In this document: piece by piece, positions 38,878 to 48,123 of the stretch | Layout of the letters: every line of letters begins with the position of its first letter | Numbering within the stretch: position 1 is the first letter of the stretch | Source of the DNA: Sphingomonas palmae | Lineage (GTDB): Bacteria; Pseudomonadota; Alphaproteobacteria; Sphingomonadales; Sphingomonadaceae | Length of the DNA: 64,000 nucleotides | Assembly: GCF_900109565.1 (NCBI RefSeq) | Contig: NZ_FNZZ01000003.1 | Location: 124,001-188,000, forward strand | Direction of reading: 5' to 3' | Notes under the pieces: generated by a model | The model's database searches: none | What the model was told of the DNA's origin: nothing | The model's input: the letters and a program-made list of their open reading frames with translations, nothing else | Program-made: the position numbers and the translations under genes

Positions 38878-39201
38878 GTGCAGCGCTACTTCTTCTCGCT
38901 TCGGATCGCAGCTTTGGTGATCGTCGCCGGCATCGCCTACGCCTCGCTCGACCTGTGGTGGCACGGGTTCGTGGTGGTGCGCGATCCCCGGCATCTGGTC
39001 GCCGCCGTCGCGATCGAGGGCGACGGGCAACGCCGCCCGATGCGCGCCTACTCGACGGGGTATTGGGTGGCTCGCCCGACGATCGACGGCGTGATCAGCA
39101 TCGCCTGCCGCAACGGTGTTCAGGTTCACCGCGGCGACGTTCAGCCGGGTCGGCAGCTCGCCTACACCGTGACGCGTGACGATTGCGCGCGCACACGTTG
39201 A
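38878..39201 (+). CDS. hypothetical membrane-anchored protein
   Basis: 107 residues with an N-terminal membrane helix (RIAALVIVAGIAYASLDLWW) and a short extracytoplasmic part containing two cysteines (SIACRNG near residue 79 and DDCARTR near the end). GTG start. It is divergent from ilvA and 44 bp ahead of the hydroxyacid dehydrogenase. Family not recognised. Confidence 0.65.
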   Translation: MQRYFFSLRIAALVIVAGIAYASLDLWWHGFVVVRDPRHLVAAVAIEGDGQRRPMRAYSTGYWVARPTIDGVISIACRNGVQVHRGDVQPGRQLAYTVTRDDCARTR

Positions 39202-39245
39202 CCCACGCTGGCCCATCCATACCCGACCTTGCTAAGGACCGACGC

Positions 39246-40085
39246 ATGAAGATCGCATTTATCGGCACCGGCGTGATGGGTGCTCCGATGGCACGCCATC
39301 TGGCAGACGCCGGGCACGACGTAACCGTGTTCAATCGCACGCGTGCGAAGGCGGAGGCGACCGGGCTGTCGGTCGCCGATACGCCCGCCGCCGCGGCGAA
39401 GGATGCGGATGCAGTGATCACCTGCGTCGGCAACGACGACGATCTCGAGGCGGTGGCGCTGGGCGAGAACGGCGCGTTCGCCGCGATGCGCGAAGACGCG
39501 GTGTTCATCGACCACACCACCGTCTCGGCGGCGTTCGCGCAGCGGCTGGCGGGTACGCGCGCGCTGGTCGTCGACGCGCCGGTCTCAGGCGGGCAGGCGG
39601 GCGCGGAGGCGGGCAAGCTGTCGATCATGTGCGGCGGCACCGCGGAGGCGATGGCGAAGGCCGAACCCGTCATGCAGGCCTACGCCGCGCGCATCGTCCA
39701 CGTCGGCGCGGCGGGGGCAGGGCAGCAGACCAAGATGGTCAACCAGATCTGCATTGCGGGCGTGTTGCAGGGCGTGAGCGAGGGACTGCGCTTCGCGCAG
39801 AAGAGCGACCTCGATCTCGCCAAGGTGCTGGAAGCGATCTCGGGCGGCGCGGCGCAGAGCTGGCAGATGGTCAACCGCTGGCAGTCGATGAGCGAGGACC
39901 GGTTCGACTTCGGCTTCGCGATCGACTGGATGCGCAAGGACTTGGGTCTGGCGCTCGACGAGGCGAAGCGCATCGGCGCGACGCTGCCGGTCGCCGCGCT
40001 GGTGGACCAGTTCTACGCCGAGGTGCAGGCGATGGGCGGCGCGCGCCAGGACACCAGCGCGCTGGTCAGGCGACTGCCGAAGTAG
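39246..40085 (+). CDS. NAD(P)-dependent beta-hydroxyacid dehydrogenase
   Basis: 279 residues. It has the Rossmann start KIAFIGTGVMGAPMARHLAD, the substrate loop VDAPVSGGQAGAEAGKLSIM and the catalytic lysine in GAGQQTKMVNQICIAG, as in 3-hydroxyisobutyrate dehydrogenase, tartronate semialdehyde reductase and GLYR1-like enzymes. Substrate not determinable from sequence. The ATG at 39246 starts directly at the Rossmann strand; the longer frame overlaps the upstream gene. Confidence 0.9.
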   Translation: MKIAFIGTGVMGAPMARHLADAGHDVTVFNRTRAKAEATGLSVADTPAAAAKDADAVITCVGNDDDLEAVALGENGAFAAMREDAVFIDHTTVSAAFAQRLAGTRALVVDAPVSGGQAGAEAGKLSIMCGGTAEAMAKAEPVMQAYAARIVHVGAAGAGQQTKMVNQICIAGVLQGVSEGLRFAQKSDLDLAKVLEAISGGAAQSWQMVNRWQSMSEDRFDFGFAIDWMRKDLGLALDEAKRIGATLPVAALVDQFYAEVQAMGGARQDTSALVRRLPK

Positions 40086-40120
40086 GCAGAATCTAGCCTG
40101 CCGCGGTGTATGGCCGGCAC

Positions 40121-40828
40121 CTACCGCACCGCGAATGCCGCGCGGTACGCCGGCTTCACCGTCGCCAGGATCGCCGGGCTGACCGGCAGCGTGACCTCGT
40201 ACGCACCCTCGGCGTAGGAACCGGCGACATAAGGGTCTGCGATCAGCCCGATGCGATCGATCCGCTGTCGATCGGTCGAGCCGAGCAGCAGCGTCAGCTC
40301 GTCCAGCGTCGGACATTTCGCGAACGTGTCGCTCGTGTCCTTGTAGGGGGCGAGGCGGCGGGTGCGTTCCGCCTTCAATCGCGCGCAATAAGTCGGCGCG
40401 ATCGCGCGCTGCAACGCCGCCGTTGCGGTGAAAACCTTTTTCGGATCGATCGCTACGCCGCGGGCCTTGTCCCACAGCAACGCGCCCGACGACGGATTGC
40501 CGTGGGCACCGCCGGTGAACTCGTACGCGTCGGACGACAGGCTGAGGAAGCGCGGCGTGTTCGTCACCACCTTCCACGTCTTTTCGGTGTCGTAAGCGCG
40601 GAACGGAAAGCTGCCGTTCTTCGACTCGCGGCGTGCGGCGGCGGCGTCGCGCGCGGTTGCGGCGCGCATTGCCTTTTCCTCCGCATCGAGCTTGGCACGC
40701 AGACGCGGGGTCGCCGCCGCCTCCGCCGGGTAGCGGTAGGCGAAGGTGTAATCGGCCGTCTTGACCGACTCCGCCGCCGCCACGCTGGTCGCCATGACCA
40801 TTACCGACACCATCACCAGAACCCGCAT
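40121..40828 (-). CDS. periplasmic DUF3298/DUF4163-like protein
   Basis: 235 residues with a signal peptide (VLVMVSVMVMATSVAAA), a first domain around YTFAYRYPAEAAATPRLRAK, and a second with YEFTGGAHGNPSSGALLWD, the G-G-A-H-G mark of the DUF3298/RsiV-PdaC C-terminal family. Cysteines at TYCARLK and FAKCPTLDE may form a disulfide. These domains occur in lysozyme-sensing anti-sigma factors and polysaccharide deacetylases; here it stands alone. Start ATG at 40828; an alternative lies at 40861. Divergent from the amidohydrolase gene. Confidence 0.78.
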   Translation of the reverse strand: MRVLVMVSVMVMATSVAAAESVKTADYTFAYRYPAEAAATPRLRAKLDAEEKAMRAATARDAAAARRESKNGSFPFRAYDTEKTWKVVTNTPRFLSLSSDAYEFTGGAHGNPSSGALLWDKARGVAIDPKKVFTATAALQRAIAPTYCARLKAERTRRLAPYKDTSDTFAKCPTLDELTLLLGSTDRQRIDRIGLIADPYVAGSYAEGAYEVTLPVSPAILATVKPAYRAAFAVR

Positions 40829-40873
40829 CGCCCGCTCTCGCCAAAGTTGCCTTCGCATCATACAGCGTGACGT

Positions 40874-42565
40874 ATGTACGCCAGCTGTCGTTCCCGCCTT
40901 CCGCTCCTCGCCTGCGCCGCGGCGCTCGTCGCGGCCACCCCCGCCTTCGCCGATGCGCTGATCGACAACGTGCAGGGCGTGACGCTCGACAAGCAGGGCC
41001 GCACGATCCGCTTCAAGGCGATGGTGATTGACAAGGCCGGGCGCGTCGTCCGGCTGGTCGCGCCCGACGAGCAACCGCCCAAGCGGACGAAGAAGAACCC
41101 GGGGCCGGTGTACGACTGGCGCGCCGACATGAAGGGACGCGTGCTCGTCCCCGGCATGATCGACGCGCACGGCCACGTGATCGAACTGGGGCTACAGGCG
41201 CTGACGCTCGACCTGTCGGACACGACTTCGCTCGAGATGGCGAAGGCGAAGATCGCGGCCTACGCCAAGGGCAATCCCGAGCGGCAGTGGATCATCGGCG
41301 CAGGCTGGAACCAGGAGAAATGGGGGCTGGGTCGCTTCCCGACCGCGGCCGACCTCGACGGCGTCGTCTCCGACCGGCCGGTGTACCTGACGCGCGCCGA
41401 CGGCCACGCCGCCTGGGCGAACAGCGCCGCGATCCGCGCCGCGAAGATCACCGCCGCGACCGCTGCCCCCACTGGCGGTCGGATCGAGAAGACCGCCGGC
41501 GGCGCGCCTGCTGGCGTGTTCGTCGACGCGGCGACGCAATTGTTCGACCGCGCGGTGCCGCCGGTATCGGCGAAGGACCGCACCGCCGCGTTTCTGAAGG
41601 CGCAGCAGATCCTGCTCGGCTACGGCGTCACCGCGGTCGCCGACATGGGGACCACGATCGACGACTGGATGACCTATCGCCGCATGGGCGATATCGGCGC
41701 GCTGCGCGTGCGGATCATGTCCTACGGCCACGGCATCGACACCACGGTGATGATCGGCGGCACCGGCCCAACGCCGTGGCTGTACGACGACCGGCTGCGG
41801 CTGGAGGGGGTCAAGATCTACGCCGACGGCGCGCTCGGCTCGCGCGGGGCGTGGTTGAAGGCGCCCTACGCCGATGCAGCCGGAAACCGCGGGCTGGGCT
41901 TCCTGACGGACGACCAGTTGCAGAACACGATGAGCCGCGCGGCGATGGACAATTATCAGGTCGCGGTCCACGCGATCGGCGACCGCGCCAACCAGCAGGT
42001 GCTCGACGCGATCGCCGAGCTGTCGCAGACCTACAAGGGCGATCGGCGCTGGCGGATCGAGCACGCGCAGGTGGTCGATCCCGCCGACCTGCCGCGTTTC
42101 GGCAAGAACGGCATCATCGCCTCGATGCAGCCGACGCACGCGACCGGCGACCGCGTCATGGCGGAGGCGCGGCTGGGCGAAGCGCGGCTGGCAGGCGCCT
42201 ATGCGTGGCGCACGATGCTGGCGAACGGAGCGGTGCTCGCCTTCGGGTCGGACTTCCCGGTCGAGCGGCCCGATCCCTGGGCCGGATGGGCGGCGGCGTT
42301 CACGCGTACCGACGCCAGCGGACAGCCCTCGGGCGGCTGGCGTCCGCAGGAGGCGGTGACGCGCGAGCAGGCATGGTGGGCGTTTACCGGGGGTGCTGCC
42401 TATGCCGGGTTCGCGGAAAATAAGTTCGGCAATCTCGCGCCCGGGCAGAAGGCGGACTTCGTGATCGTCGATCGCGATCCGACCACCGCCGCTCCGGCCG
42501 AACTGCGCGGCACGCAGGTGCTGCAGACCTGGATCGGCGGCGAGAAGGCGTGGGAGCGCAAGTAG
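40874..42565 (+). CDS. secreted amidohydrolase, YtcJ-like
   Basis: 563 residues with a signal peptide (LLACAAALVAATPAFA). The amidohydrolase 3 fold shows the metal-binding VLVPGMIDAHGHVIELGLQ, EGVKIYADGALGSRGAWL, VAVHAIGDRANQQVLDAI, RIEHAQVVDPADLPRF and FGSDFPVERPDPWAG. This group hydrolyses N-acyl or formyl groups and other amides; the exported location suggests a scavenging role. It starts about 45 bp from the divergent DUF3298-like gene, and the following MDR gene is probably in the same transcript. Confidence 0.9.
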   Translation: MYASCRSRLPLLACAAALVAATPAFADALIDNVQGVTLDKQGRTIRFKAMVIDKAGRVVRLVAPDEQPPKRTKKNPGPVYDWRADMKGRVLVPGMIDAHGHVIELGLQALTLDLSDTTSLEMAKAKIAAYAKGNPERQWIIGAGWNQEKWGLGRFPTAADLDGVVSDRPVYLTRADGHAAWANSAAIRAAKITAATAAPTGGRIEKTAGGAPAGVFVDAATQLFDRAVPPVSAKDRTAAFLKAQQILLGYGVTAVADMGTTIDDWMTYRRMGDIGALRVRIMSYGHGIDTTVMIGGTGPTPWLYDDRLRLEGVKIYADGALGSRGAWLKAPYADAAGNRGLGFLTDDQLQNTMSRAAMDNYQVAVHAIGDRANQQVLDAIAELSQTYKGDRRWRIEHAQVVDPADLPRFGKNGIIASMQPTHATGDRVMAEARLGEARLAGAYAWRTMLANGAVLAFGSDFPVERPDPWAGWAAAFTRTDASGQPSGGWRPQEAVTREQAWWAFTGGAAYAGFAENKFGNLAPGQKADFVIVDRDPTTAAPAELRGTQVLQTWIGGEKAWERK

Positions 42566-42603
42566 CGCTCGCGCCAAAGGAACAACACACAAGGAGAAGA
42601 CGG

Positions 42604-43734
42604 ATGTCGGACACGTTCACGGGCCTCGAACTGCGCTCGACCGCCAAGGAGGACGGCACGCTGGTGCTCGATCTGGCGGAGACGACGCTGACCGCGCCGG
42701 GTGAGGGCGAGATCGTCGTCCGGGTCGAGGCCGCGCCGATCAATCCGTCCGATCTCGGCCTGCTGCTCGGACCCGCGGACGTGTCGACGTTGGAACGCTC
42801 GGGCAGCAAGGATCGCCCGACCGTCACCTTCCAGGTGCCGCGTGAACGGCAGGGCGGGGTGCGCGCGCGGCTCGGCCAGTCGCTGCCGGCCGGTAACGAG
42901 GGGGCGGGCACCGTCGTCGCGGCGGGCGCGGGTGCGGAGGCGCTGATGGGTCGCCGCGTCGGCATGATGGGCGGCGCGATGTACGCGCAGTACCGCAAGC
43001 TCAAGGCACGCGACGTGGTGCCGCTTCCCGAGGGTGCGAGTGCCGCAGACGGTGCGTCAATGTTCGTCAACCCGCTGACCGCGTTGGGCTTCGTCGAGAC
43101 CGCGCGGATGGAGGGACACAAGGCGATCGTTCACACCGCCGCGGCGTCGAACCTGGGGCAGATGCTGCAGAAGATCTGCCTCGCCGACGGCATGCCGCTG
43201 GTCAACATTGTGCGCTCGGCGGAACAGGCGAAGATCCTGACGGACATCGGCGCCAAATATGTCCTGAACAGCAAGGACGAGGATTTCCGGCGCAAGCTGG
43301 TCGATGCGATCGCGGAAACGCAGGCGACGGTCGCGTTCGACGCGATCGGCGGCGGGACGCTCGGCAGCGACATCGTGCAGGCGATGGAGCAGGCGGCGGC
43401 GCGCAACATGACCGAGTTCAGCCGCTACGGCTCGGACAGCTTCAAGCACCTTTACATCTACGGCGCGCTCGACCTGTCGCCGACGACGCTCAACCGGCTC
43501 GCCTTCGGGTTCCAGTGGAGCGTGTCGGGCTGGCTGCTGACCCCGTTCATGAAGCGTGCTGGCGCCGAGGTGGTCGGGCGCATGCGGCAGCGCGTCGTCG
43601 ACGAACTGACCACGACGTTCGCCAGCAACTACACGCGCACGATCGGCCTCGCCAAAGCGCTCGATCCCGAGGTCATCCGCGCCTACGACCGCAAGGCGAC
43701 CGGCGAGAAGTACCTGATCGACCCGACGCGCTGA
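42604..43734 (+). CDS. zinc-type MDR alcohol dehydrogenase/quinone oxidoreductase-like
   Basis: 376 residues of the medium-chain dehydrogenase superfamily: VRVEAAPINPSDLGLLLGPA, GNEGAGTVVAAGAGA, then the Rossmann part (IVHTAAASNLGQMLQKICLA) and VAFDAIGGGTLGSDIVQA. The zinc-ligand cysteines are absent, so it is closer to NADPH:quinone reductase/enoyl reductase types. An insertion near residues 60-85 (KDRPTVTFQVPRERQG) is characteristic of a less-studied subgroup. AAGGAG stands before the ATG. Substrate unknown. Confidence 0.85.
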   Translation: MSDTFTGLELRSTAKEDGTLVLDLAETTLTAPGEGEIVVRVEAAPINPSDLGLLLGPADVSTLERSGSKDRPTVTFQVPRERQGGVRARLGQSLPAGNEGAGTVVAAGAGAEALMGRRVGMMGGAMYAQYRKLKARDVVPLPEGASAADGASMFVNPLTALGFVETARMEGHKAIVHTAAASNLGQMLQKICLADGMPLVNIVRSAEQAKILTDIGAKYVLNSKDEDFRRKLVDAIAETQATVAFDAIGGGTLGSDIVQAMEQAAARNMTEFSRYGSDSFKHLYIYGALDLSPTTLNRLAFGFQWSVSGWLLTPFMKRAGAEVVGRMRQRVVDELTTTFASNYTRTIGLAKALDPEVIRAYDRKATGEKYLIDPTR

Positions 43735-43740
43735 GTAGTT

Positions 43741-43769
43741 CGGTCGCCGCCGGCACCGGGCGGCGACCG
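43741..43769. terminator. hairpin between convergent genes
   Basis: Perfect 11-bp stem CGGTCGCCGCC/GGCGGCGACCG with a seven-base loop, between the stops of the MDR gene and the small acidic protein gene. No clear T-run, so termination would be inefficient or factor-assisted. Confidence 0.55.
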
Positions 43770-43772
43770 TGC

Positions 43773-43955
43773 CTAGTCGTCGGCGCCGAGTGCGCGTTTG
43801 CCGGCCTCGACTTCCTCGTCGCTCGGCGGGACGGGTAGCACTTCACCCGGCGCCAGCGCGTCGTCGGGGATGCCCGGCCCCATGCTGGAGATGCTTTCGC
43901 CGAGCGGACGGCCGTTCGGACCGTCGCTGATCTTGCTGCGATCGTCGTTGCTCAT
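43773..43955 (-). CDS. small acidic protein
   Basis: 60 residues, rich in Asp, Glu, Gly and Pro, without hydrophobic segments (DGPNGRPLGESISSMGPGIP ... SDEEVEAGKRALGADD). It looks disordered and cytoplasmic. Codon use is like neighbouring genes and a short conserved-type protein is plausible, but I do not recognise the family. It lies 36 bp after the MBL hydrolase start region's neighbour end, in the opposite direction to the MDR gene. Confidence 0.55.
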   Translation of the reverse strand: MSNDDRSKISDGPNGRPLGESISSMGPGIPDDALAPGEVLPVPPSDEEVEAGKRALGADD

Positions 43956-43991
43956 GCCGGCGACAGCGCGTCGTGCGCGCGATCGTTCCCG

Positions 43992-45161
43992 TCAGCGAAG
44001 CGCACGCACCGCCGACGCATCGAGGCAGCGCAGCATCGCGTCGCGCGTCATCGCCGGCGCGGACGCGCGCGCTGCCGCGGGCGCGATCTCCTCCGCCTGC
44101 CCGAGCGATACCGGATCGAACCCGCGTTCGCCGGCACAGCGGGTCGCCGCGGCCAACATCCTGGGCGGCGTGTCATAGCCTTCGTACGACAGCCGGAACG
44201 TGCCCCAGTGGATCGGGATCGCGCGCGCGGCACCCAGCCGCTGATAGACGAGCGCGGCCTCGGCCGGGCCGATGTGGCTGCCCGCCGACATCTGCCCGGG
44301 TGCGAAGCGGAACGCGCCGATGGGGATCAGCGCGAGCCGGATCGGCCCCAGCGCCGCGGCCTCCGCGGGCCAGCGACCGTCGCCGAACCCGGTGTCGCCG
44401 GCGAAGAACAGGTTGCCCCCGCTCGGGAAGCGCACGACGAAACTGGACCAGAGCGCGCGATTGCGGTCGGTGAACCAGCGGCTGCCCCAGTGATGGTTGC
44501 GCGTGACCGCGACCTCGACACCCGGACGAACGCGCACGCGACCGCCCCAGTCTAGCGCGGTCGCCTTCGCACCCGTCTGCGCGATCACGCTGTCGTTGCC
44601 GAGGCTGGTGACGATGCGCGGGCGGTCACGCTGCCACAATCGTTTCAGCGCGGCCTTGTCGAGGTGGTCGTAGTGATTGTGGCTGACCAGCACGAGATCG
44701 ATCCGCGGCAGGTCGTCGAACGCCACCGCGGGGCGTGCGACCCGCTTCGGCCCGAACCCGAACGGCCCGGCGCGCTCGGCATAGATGGGGTCGGTCAGGA
44801 TGTTCAGCCCATGCGTCTGCACCAGCACGGTGGCGTGGCCGATCCAGGTCGCGACCATCCGATCGCCCTCGACGCGCGCCACCGGCTTGCTCGCGCGCAC
44901 GGGCACGCTGGTCGGCCACGCCGGTCGACCATCGTCGCCGGTCAGCTGTCGCCACAGGAAACCGCCGCGGCCGCCGCCGCCGGGCGCGCGTACGGTGTCC
45001 TCGCCATCGGGGTTGAAGAAGCGCGCACCATCGAAATGCCCGCTCTCCGGTCCTTCGTAGTAGAGCCGATCGAGGAAGCGCGGCACGATCGTGATCGCGA
45101 GGCCGGCCACCGCGACGATCAGCAGCAGCGCCCCCAAGGCGACCTTCAACATTCTTGCCAC
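43992..45161 (-). CDS. MBL-fold metallohydrolase, NAPE-PLD-like
   Basis: 389 residues. An N-terminal membrane helix (KVALGALLLIVAVAGLAIT) is followed by the metallo-beta-lactamase fold: TWIGHATVLVQTHGLNILTD, LVLVSHNHYDHLDKAALKRL (metal motif H-x-H-x-D-H, with N in the middle), HHWGSRWFTDRN, LFFAGDTGFGDG and AIPIHWGTFRLS. This matches the NAPE-PLD/UlaG-like group acting on phosphodiesters or lactones. The GTG at 45161 fits the GGGGTGA seven bases before it; the ATG at 45152 is the alternative. Substrate unknown. Confidence 0.87.
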   Translation of the reverse strand: MARMLKVALGALLLIVAVAGLAITIVPRFLDRLYYEGPESGHFDGARFFNPDGEDTVRAPGGGGRGGFLWRQLTGDDGRPAWPTSVPVRASKPVARVEGDRMVATWIGHATVLVQTHGLNILTDPIYAERAGPFGFGPKRVARPAVAFDDLPRIDLVLVSHNHYDHLDKAALKRLWQRDRPRIVTSLGNDSVIAQTGAKATALDWGGRVRVRPGVEVAVTRNHHWGSRWFTDRNRALWSSFVVRFPSGGNLFFAGDTGFGDGRWPAEAAALGPIRLALIPIGAFRFAPGQMSAGSHIGPAEAALVYQRLGAARAIPIHWGTFRLSYEGYDTPPRMLAAATRCAGERGFDPVSLGQAEEIAPAAARASAPAMTRDAMLRCLDASAVRALR

Positions 45162-45219
45162 GCGGCGTTCACCCCGATGATTGATCTGCCTCAACGCGCC
45201 CGTCTCGTAAGCGGACCCG

Positions 45220-45672
45220 TCAGCGCAGCAATTCGTCGCGAATGCGGATCGCGCGCAGTGACACGCGCACCTCGATCATGAACGCGACCAGGCTCGCGAT
45301 CAGCAGCAGCATCGCGAGGATGAACCCGGCCGCGACATATTGGCCGATGTGGAATTTCAGCAGCGCCGCGATGAACAGCAGCGCGACGACGACGCAGGTC
45401 ATCACCGCGCTCGACACGCCCATCAGCAGCGCGGCGTTGATGATGCCGATGCGTTTGTTGAGCAGCCGCAGCTCGGTGACGTGGCGGTCGTGCTCGTGTC
45501 CGGTCGAGCGTGGGTGCAGCACCTCGAGCGCGCGGGCGCGGTCGACGACGCGCGACAGCCGCCCCGCCAGCACGTTGAGTAACGCGCCGATGCCCGCGAG
45601 CATGAACACGGGACTGAGCGAGACCTGGATCGTCTCGGCGATGGTCGACACGGTGGGAGAGTAGAGCGGCAT
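45220..45672 (-). CDS. DUF2721 family membrane protein
   Basis: 150 residues with three membrane helices (about residues 17-38, 78-103, 108-131) and the characteristic basic stretch GRLSRVVDRARALEVLHPRS after the first helix. The DUF2721 family has no known function. The ATG at 45672 follows the TetR gene by four bases with AAGGGC ahead, so the two are co-transcribed. Confidence 0.85.
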   Translation of the reverse strand: MPLYSPTVSTIAETIQVSLSPVFMLAGIGALLNVLAGRLSRVVDRARALEVLHPRSTGHEHDRHVTELRLLNKRIGIINAALLMGVSSAVMTCVVVALLFIAALLKFHIGQYVAAGFILAMLLLIASLVAFMIEVRVSLRAIRIRDELLR

Positions 45673-45676
45673 CGTG

Positions 45677-46345
45677 TCAGGCCCTTGCCGCGTTCGCATC
45701 ACGCGCGCCGACGAGGATCGCCTCCACCGCGTCGAGCAATCCGGCGAGCGCGTCCGCGCGGCTCCAGAAATGATGATCGCCGCTGCCCAGGCGGTCGAGC
45801 GATGCCTCGCGCGCGGCGACGAGCGTCTGGAGCGACAGGCTGGCGAACAGGATACGCTGGTTGATCGTCGCGGCGGGCAGGGGCGCGAGCAGGCGGTGGA
45901 CGTGCGCGACGAAGCGGCGGAAGCCCTCGGAATGTTCGGGCACGGTGTCGCGGAACAGCGCGCGCCGTTCGTTCTGCACGTTGACGATGAAGCGGAAATA
46001 CGTCTCATGCTCACCGGTCGGGCCGCTGAACGCGACGATCGGCAGCACCATTGCGCGCACCACGTCGCGCAAGCGCGGTGTTCCCTCAGCCTCCAGTGCG
46101 TCGAACATCTCGCGGCGCCCGGCGTCGATCAGGGCAGCGCCGTCGACCAGCAACTCGCGCAGCAGATCGTCCTTGCTGCCGAAATGATAGTGGACGGCGG
46201 CGGCGTTGCGCTGACCGGCGGTCTCGACCACCTCGCGCATCCCGACCGCTGCGATCCCGCGCTCGGCGAACAACCGGCGCGCGGCGCGCTTCAACTCGTT
46301 GCGGGTCGTGTTGCCGCGTGAGGCGGGCGGGGTGATCGCGTGCAT
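45677..46345 (-). CDS. TetR-family regulator
   Basis: 222 residues. The N-terminal HTH (RNELKRAARRLFAERGIAAV ... AVHYHFGSKDDLLRELLVDG) is typical TetR, and the ligand domain follows with no recognisable subfamily mark, though the tail DALAGLLDAVEAIL resembles the CecR/TetR_C-type. It probably regulates itself and the DUF2721 gene, and maybe the divergent small membrane gene at 46446; no clear palindromic operator was found in the 100-bp gap. Confidence 0.88.
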   Translation of the reverse strand: MHAITPPASRGNTTRNELKRAARRLFAERGIAAVGMREVVETAGQRNAAAVHYHFGSKDDLLRELLVDGAALIDAGRREMFDALEAEGTPRLRDVVRAMVLPIVAFSGPTGEHETYFRFIVNVQNERRALFRDTVPEHSEGFRRFVAHVHRLLAPLPAATINQRILFASLSLQTLVAAREASLDRLGSGDHHFWSRADALAGLLDAVEAILVGARDANAARA

Positions 46346-46445
46346 CGCCCGCCAGCATCGACGAACGCGCGCGCCACGGCAAGCGCGCGCGGGAACGTCG
46401 CCGGCGGCAGGTCGCTTGAGCCTCTAGGAAGTAGGGTGCGCAGCG

Positions 46446-46760
46446 ATGGGCTATGTGTGGATGATCTTGGCGGGTGCGTTCCTGGTGAACTGCGTGCCGC
46501 ATCTCACCGCGGGACTGCGCGGCGAGGCGTTTCCTACGCCTTTTGCAAAGCCGCCGGCGCGTGGATTGTCGAGCCCGCGTACCAACATGCTGTGGGGTAG
46601 TGGCAATCTGGCGGTCGGGTTGATGCTCGCGCGGACCGGCTGGCCGATGCTTGCGCCCGAGGCGGCACTGGCGACCGCGGCGGTCGGCTGGCTGTTGCTC
46701 GGCTGGTACCTTGCCGGGCATTTCGGCGCGGTCAGGGCCGAGCGGGCGCGTCGGGACTAA
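46446..46760 (+). CDS. small membrane protein
   Basis: 104 residues with three hydrophobic segments (about residues 4-20, 50-66, 73-93) and a basic tail. Asn-Cys-Val-Pro-His in the first loop may be conserved, as may the R-G-L-S-S-P-x-x-N segment before the second helix. Unknown family. The start has GCGCAGCG ahead, which is weak. Its stop overlaps that of the M20 peptidase on the other strand. Confidence 0.7.
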   Translation: MGYVWMILAGAFLVNCVPHLTAGLRGEAFPTPFAKPPARGLSSPRTNMLWGSGNLAVGLMLARTGWPMLAPEAALATAAVGWLLLGWYLAGHFGAVRAERARRD

Positions 46761-48034
46761 CGCTTCTCGGCTGTCAGGCGGCTGATCAGGATCGCGCTGC
46801 GCGTTGCCTGACGCGGCAGGCTCGACAGGTCGATCCACTCACCCTCGGCATGCGCGCCGCCGCCCGACGCACCCACGCCGCCCAGCGTATCGGCATCGGC
46901 CGCGACGAAGCTGGAGTCGGCCGCACCGCGCTTCGCGGGATCGTACTCGGGCATTTCGGGCAGCGACAGGTCGCGGTTGACCGTGTTCAGCTTGCCAAGC
47001 AGCGCGCGATTGCCCGCGGTTGGCGCCATCGGCGGATAGCCGTCGGAGAAGGTGATCGTGGCGCTCGTGCGTGGCAGGTGCTGCGCGACGATCGCGCGCA
47101 TCCGCGCCTGGACGCGCGCGTCCTGTTCGGGTGAGAGCGTGCGCAGGTCGCCGCGCGCCACCGCCTGCGCCGCGACGATGTTGGTCTTGCCCGACGCGGT
47201 CGCGTGCACGCCGCTGTCATCGAGCGCCGCTGGCGTGCCCGCCGCCATGACGCCGACGTTGAAGGTGACGTTCGGCTCGGGCAGCTCGCGCCGGAATGCG
47301 TCGAGGATACGCGCGAGCTCGTACGCCGCGCCGTAGCCGAGTGCGGGGCCGAACACCGCACTCGAATGGCCGGTCGTACCGCTCGCCTCGATCGCCCAAT
47401 TGGTCGAGCTGCGCCGCGCCGTGGTACCCCAGTCGCGCCCGTCCTCGGTGGCGACATTCTCGTATTCGAGCGCCACATCGGCCCACTTGCCCGCGGCGAT
47501 CAGATCGGCGCGCGCCTGGGCCAGCGGCGCGCCAGTACGTTCCTCGTCGCCGGTCAGCACGACCTTGATGTCGGCATTTCGCAAGGTACCCGCGGCCTGC
47601 ATCGCGCGCAGCGCCGCCACGATCACGACCAATCCACCCTTGTCGTCACCGACGCCTGGGCCATAGGCGCGCGTGCCCTCGCGTCGGAAACCGCGGAACG
47701 GGCTGTCGGGCTCGAATACGGTGTCGAGGTGACCGATCAGCAGCACGCGCTTGCCGCGCCCGTTTCCCTTGTGCGTCGCGACGATGTGGCCGGCGCGTCC
47801 GGTCGCGCGCATATCGATCCAGCGCACGTCGAAGCCGAGCGGGGCGAGTTCGGCGCGCATCATTTCGGCGACTTTCGTCACGCCGGCGAGGTTGAGCGAG
47901 CCCGAGTTCTGCGCGACCAGCCGTTCGAGCAGCGCCTCAGTCCGCGATGCCTCCGCGGCAATGCTCGCGTGCATCCGCGTCTCGGCGGGGGAGAGCGTGG
48001 CGGCGGCCGCGAGCGAGACGAGGGAAACGATCAT
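46757..48034 (-). CDS. M20-family metallopeptidase, exported
   Basis: 425 residues with a short signal peptide (MIVSLVSLAAAATLSPAE). Zinc ligands are in VLLIGHLDTVFEPDSPFRG, YGPGVGDDKGGLVVIVAAL, VVLTGDEERTGAPLAQARA and the last His in GASGGGAHAEGEWIDLSS. The dimerisation domain is present in the middle (TTGHSSAVFGPALGYGAAYE). Matches the glutamate carboxypeptidase/CPG2-like branch, so folate-type or peptide C-terminal glutamate cleavage is possible. Single leftward gene. Confidence 0.88.
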   Translation of the reverse strand: MIVSLVSLAAAATLSPAETRMHASIAAEASRTEALLERLVAQNSGSLNLAGVTKVAEMMRAELAPLGFDVRWIDMRATGRAGHIVATHKGNGRGKRVLLIGHLDTVFEPDSPFRGFRREGTRAYGPGVGDDKGGLVVIVAALRAMQAAGTLRNADIKVVLTGDEERTGAPLAQARADLIAAGKWADVALEYENVATEDGRDWGTTARRSSTNWAIEASGTTGHSSAVFGPALGYGAAYELARILDAFRRELPEPNVTFNVGVMAAGTPAALDDSGVHATASGKTNIVAAQAVARGDLRTLSPEQDARVQARMRAIVAQHLPRTSATITFSDGYPPMAPTAGNRALLGKLNTVNRDLSLPEMPEYDPAKRGAADSSFVAADADTLGGVGASGGGAHAEGEWIDLSSLPRQATRSAILISRLTAEKR

Positions 48035-48069
48035 CGCGCGAGGCTAGCGAGCGCAGCGAACAAGTGAAA

Positions 48070-48098
48070 GCCCGCCTCGCCGGTGAAGCGAAGCGGGC
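48070..48098 (-). terminator. terminator of the SRPBCC-ADH-SDR operon
   Basis: Read leftward, GCCCGCTTCGC pairs with GCGAGGCGGGC (one mismatch in eleven, seven-base loop) and is followed by TTTC. It lies 26 bp after the SDR stop and before the M20 gene start. Confidence 0.65.
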
Positions 48099-48123
48099 CT
48101 GCCATGCTCGCGCAGCTGCGAGC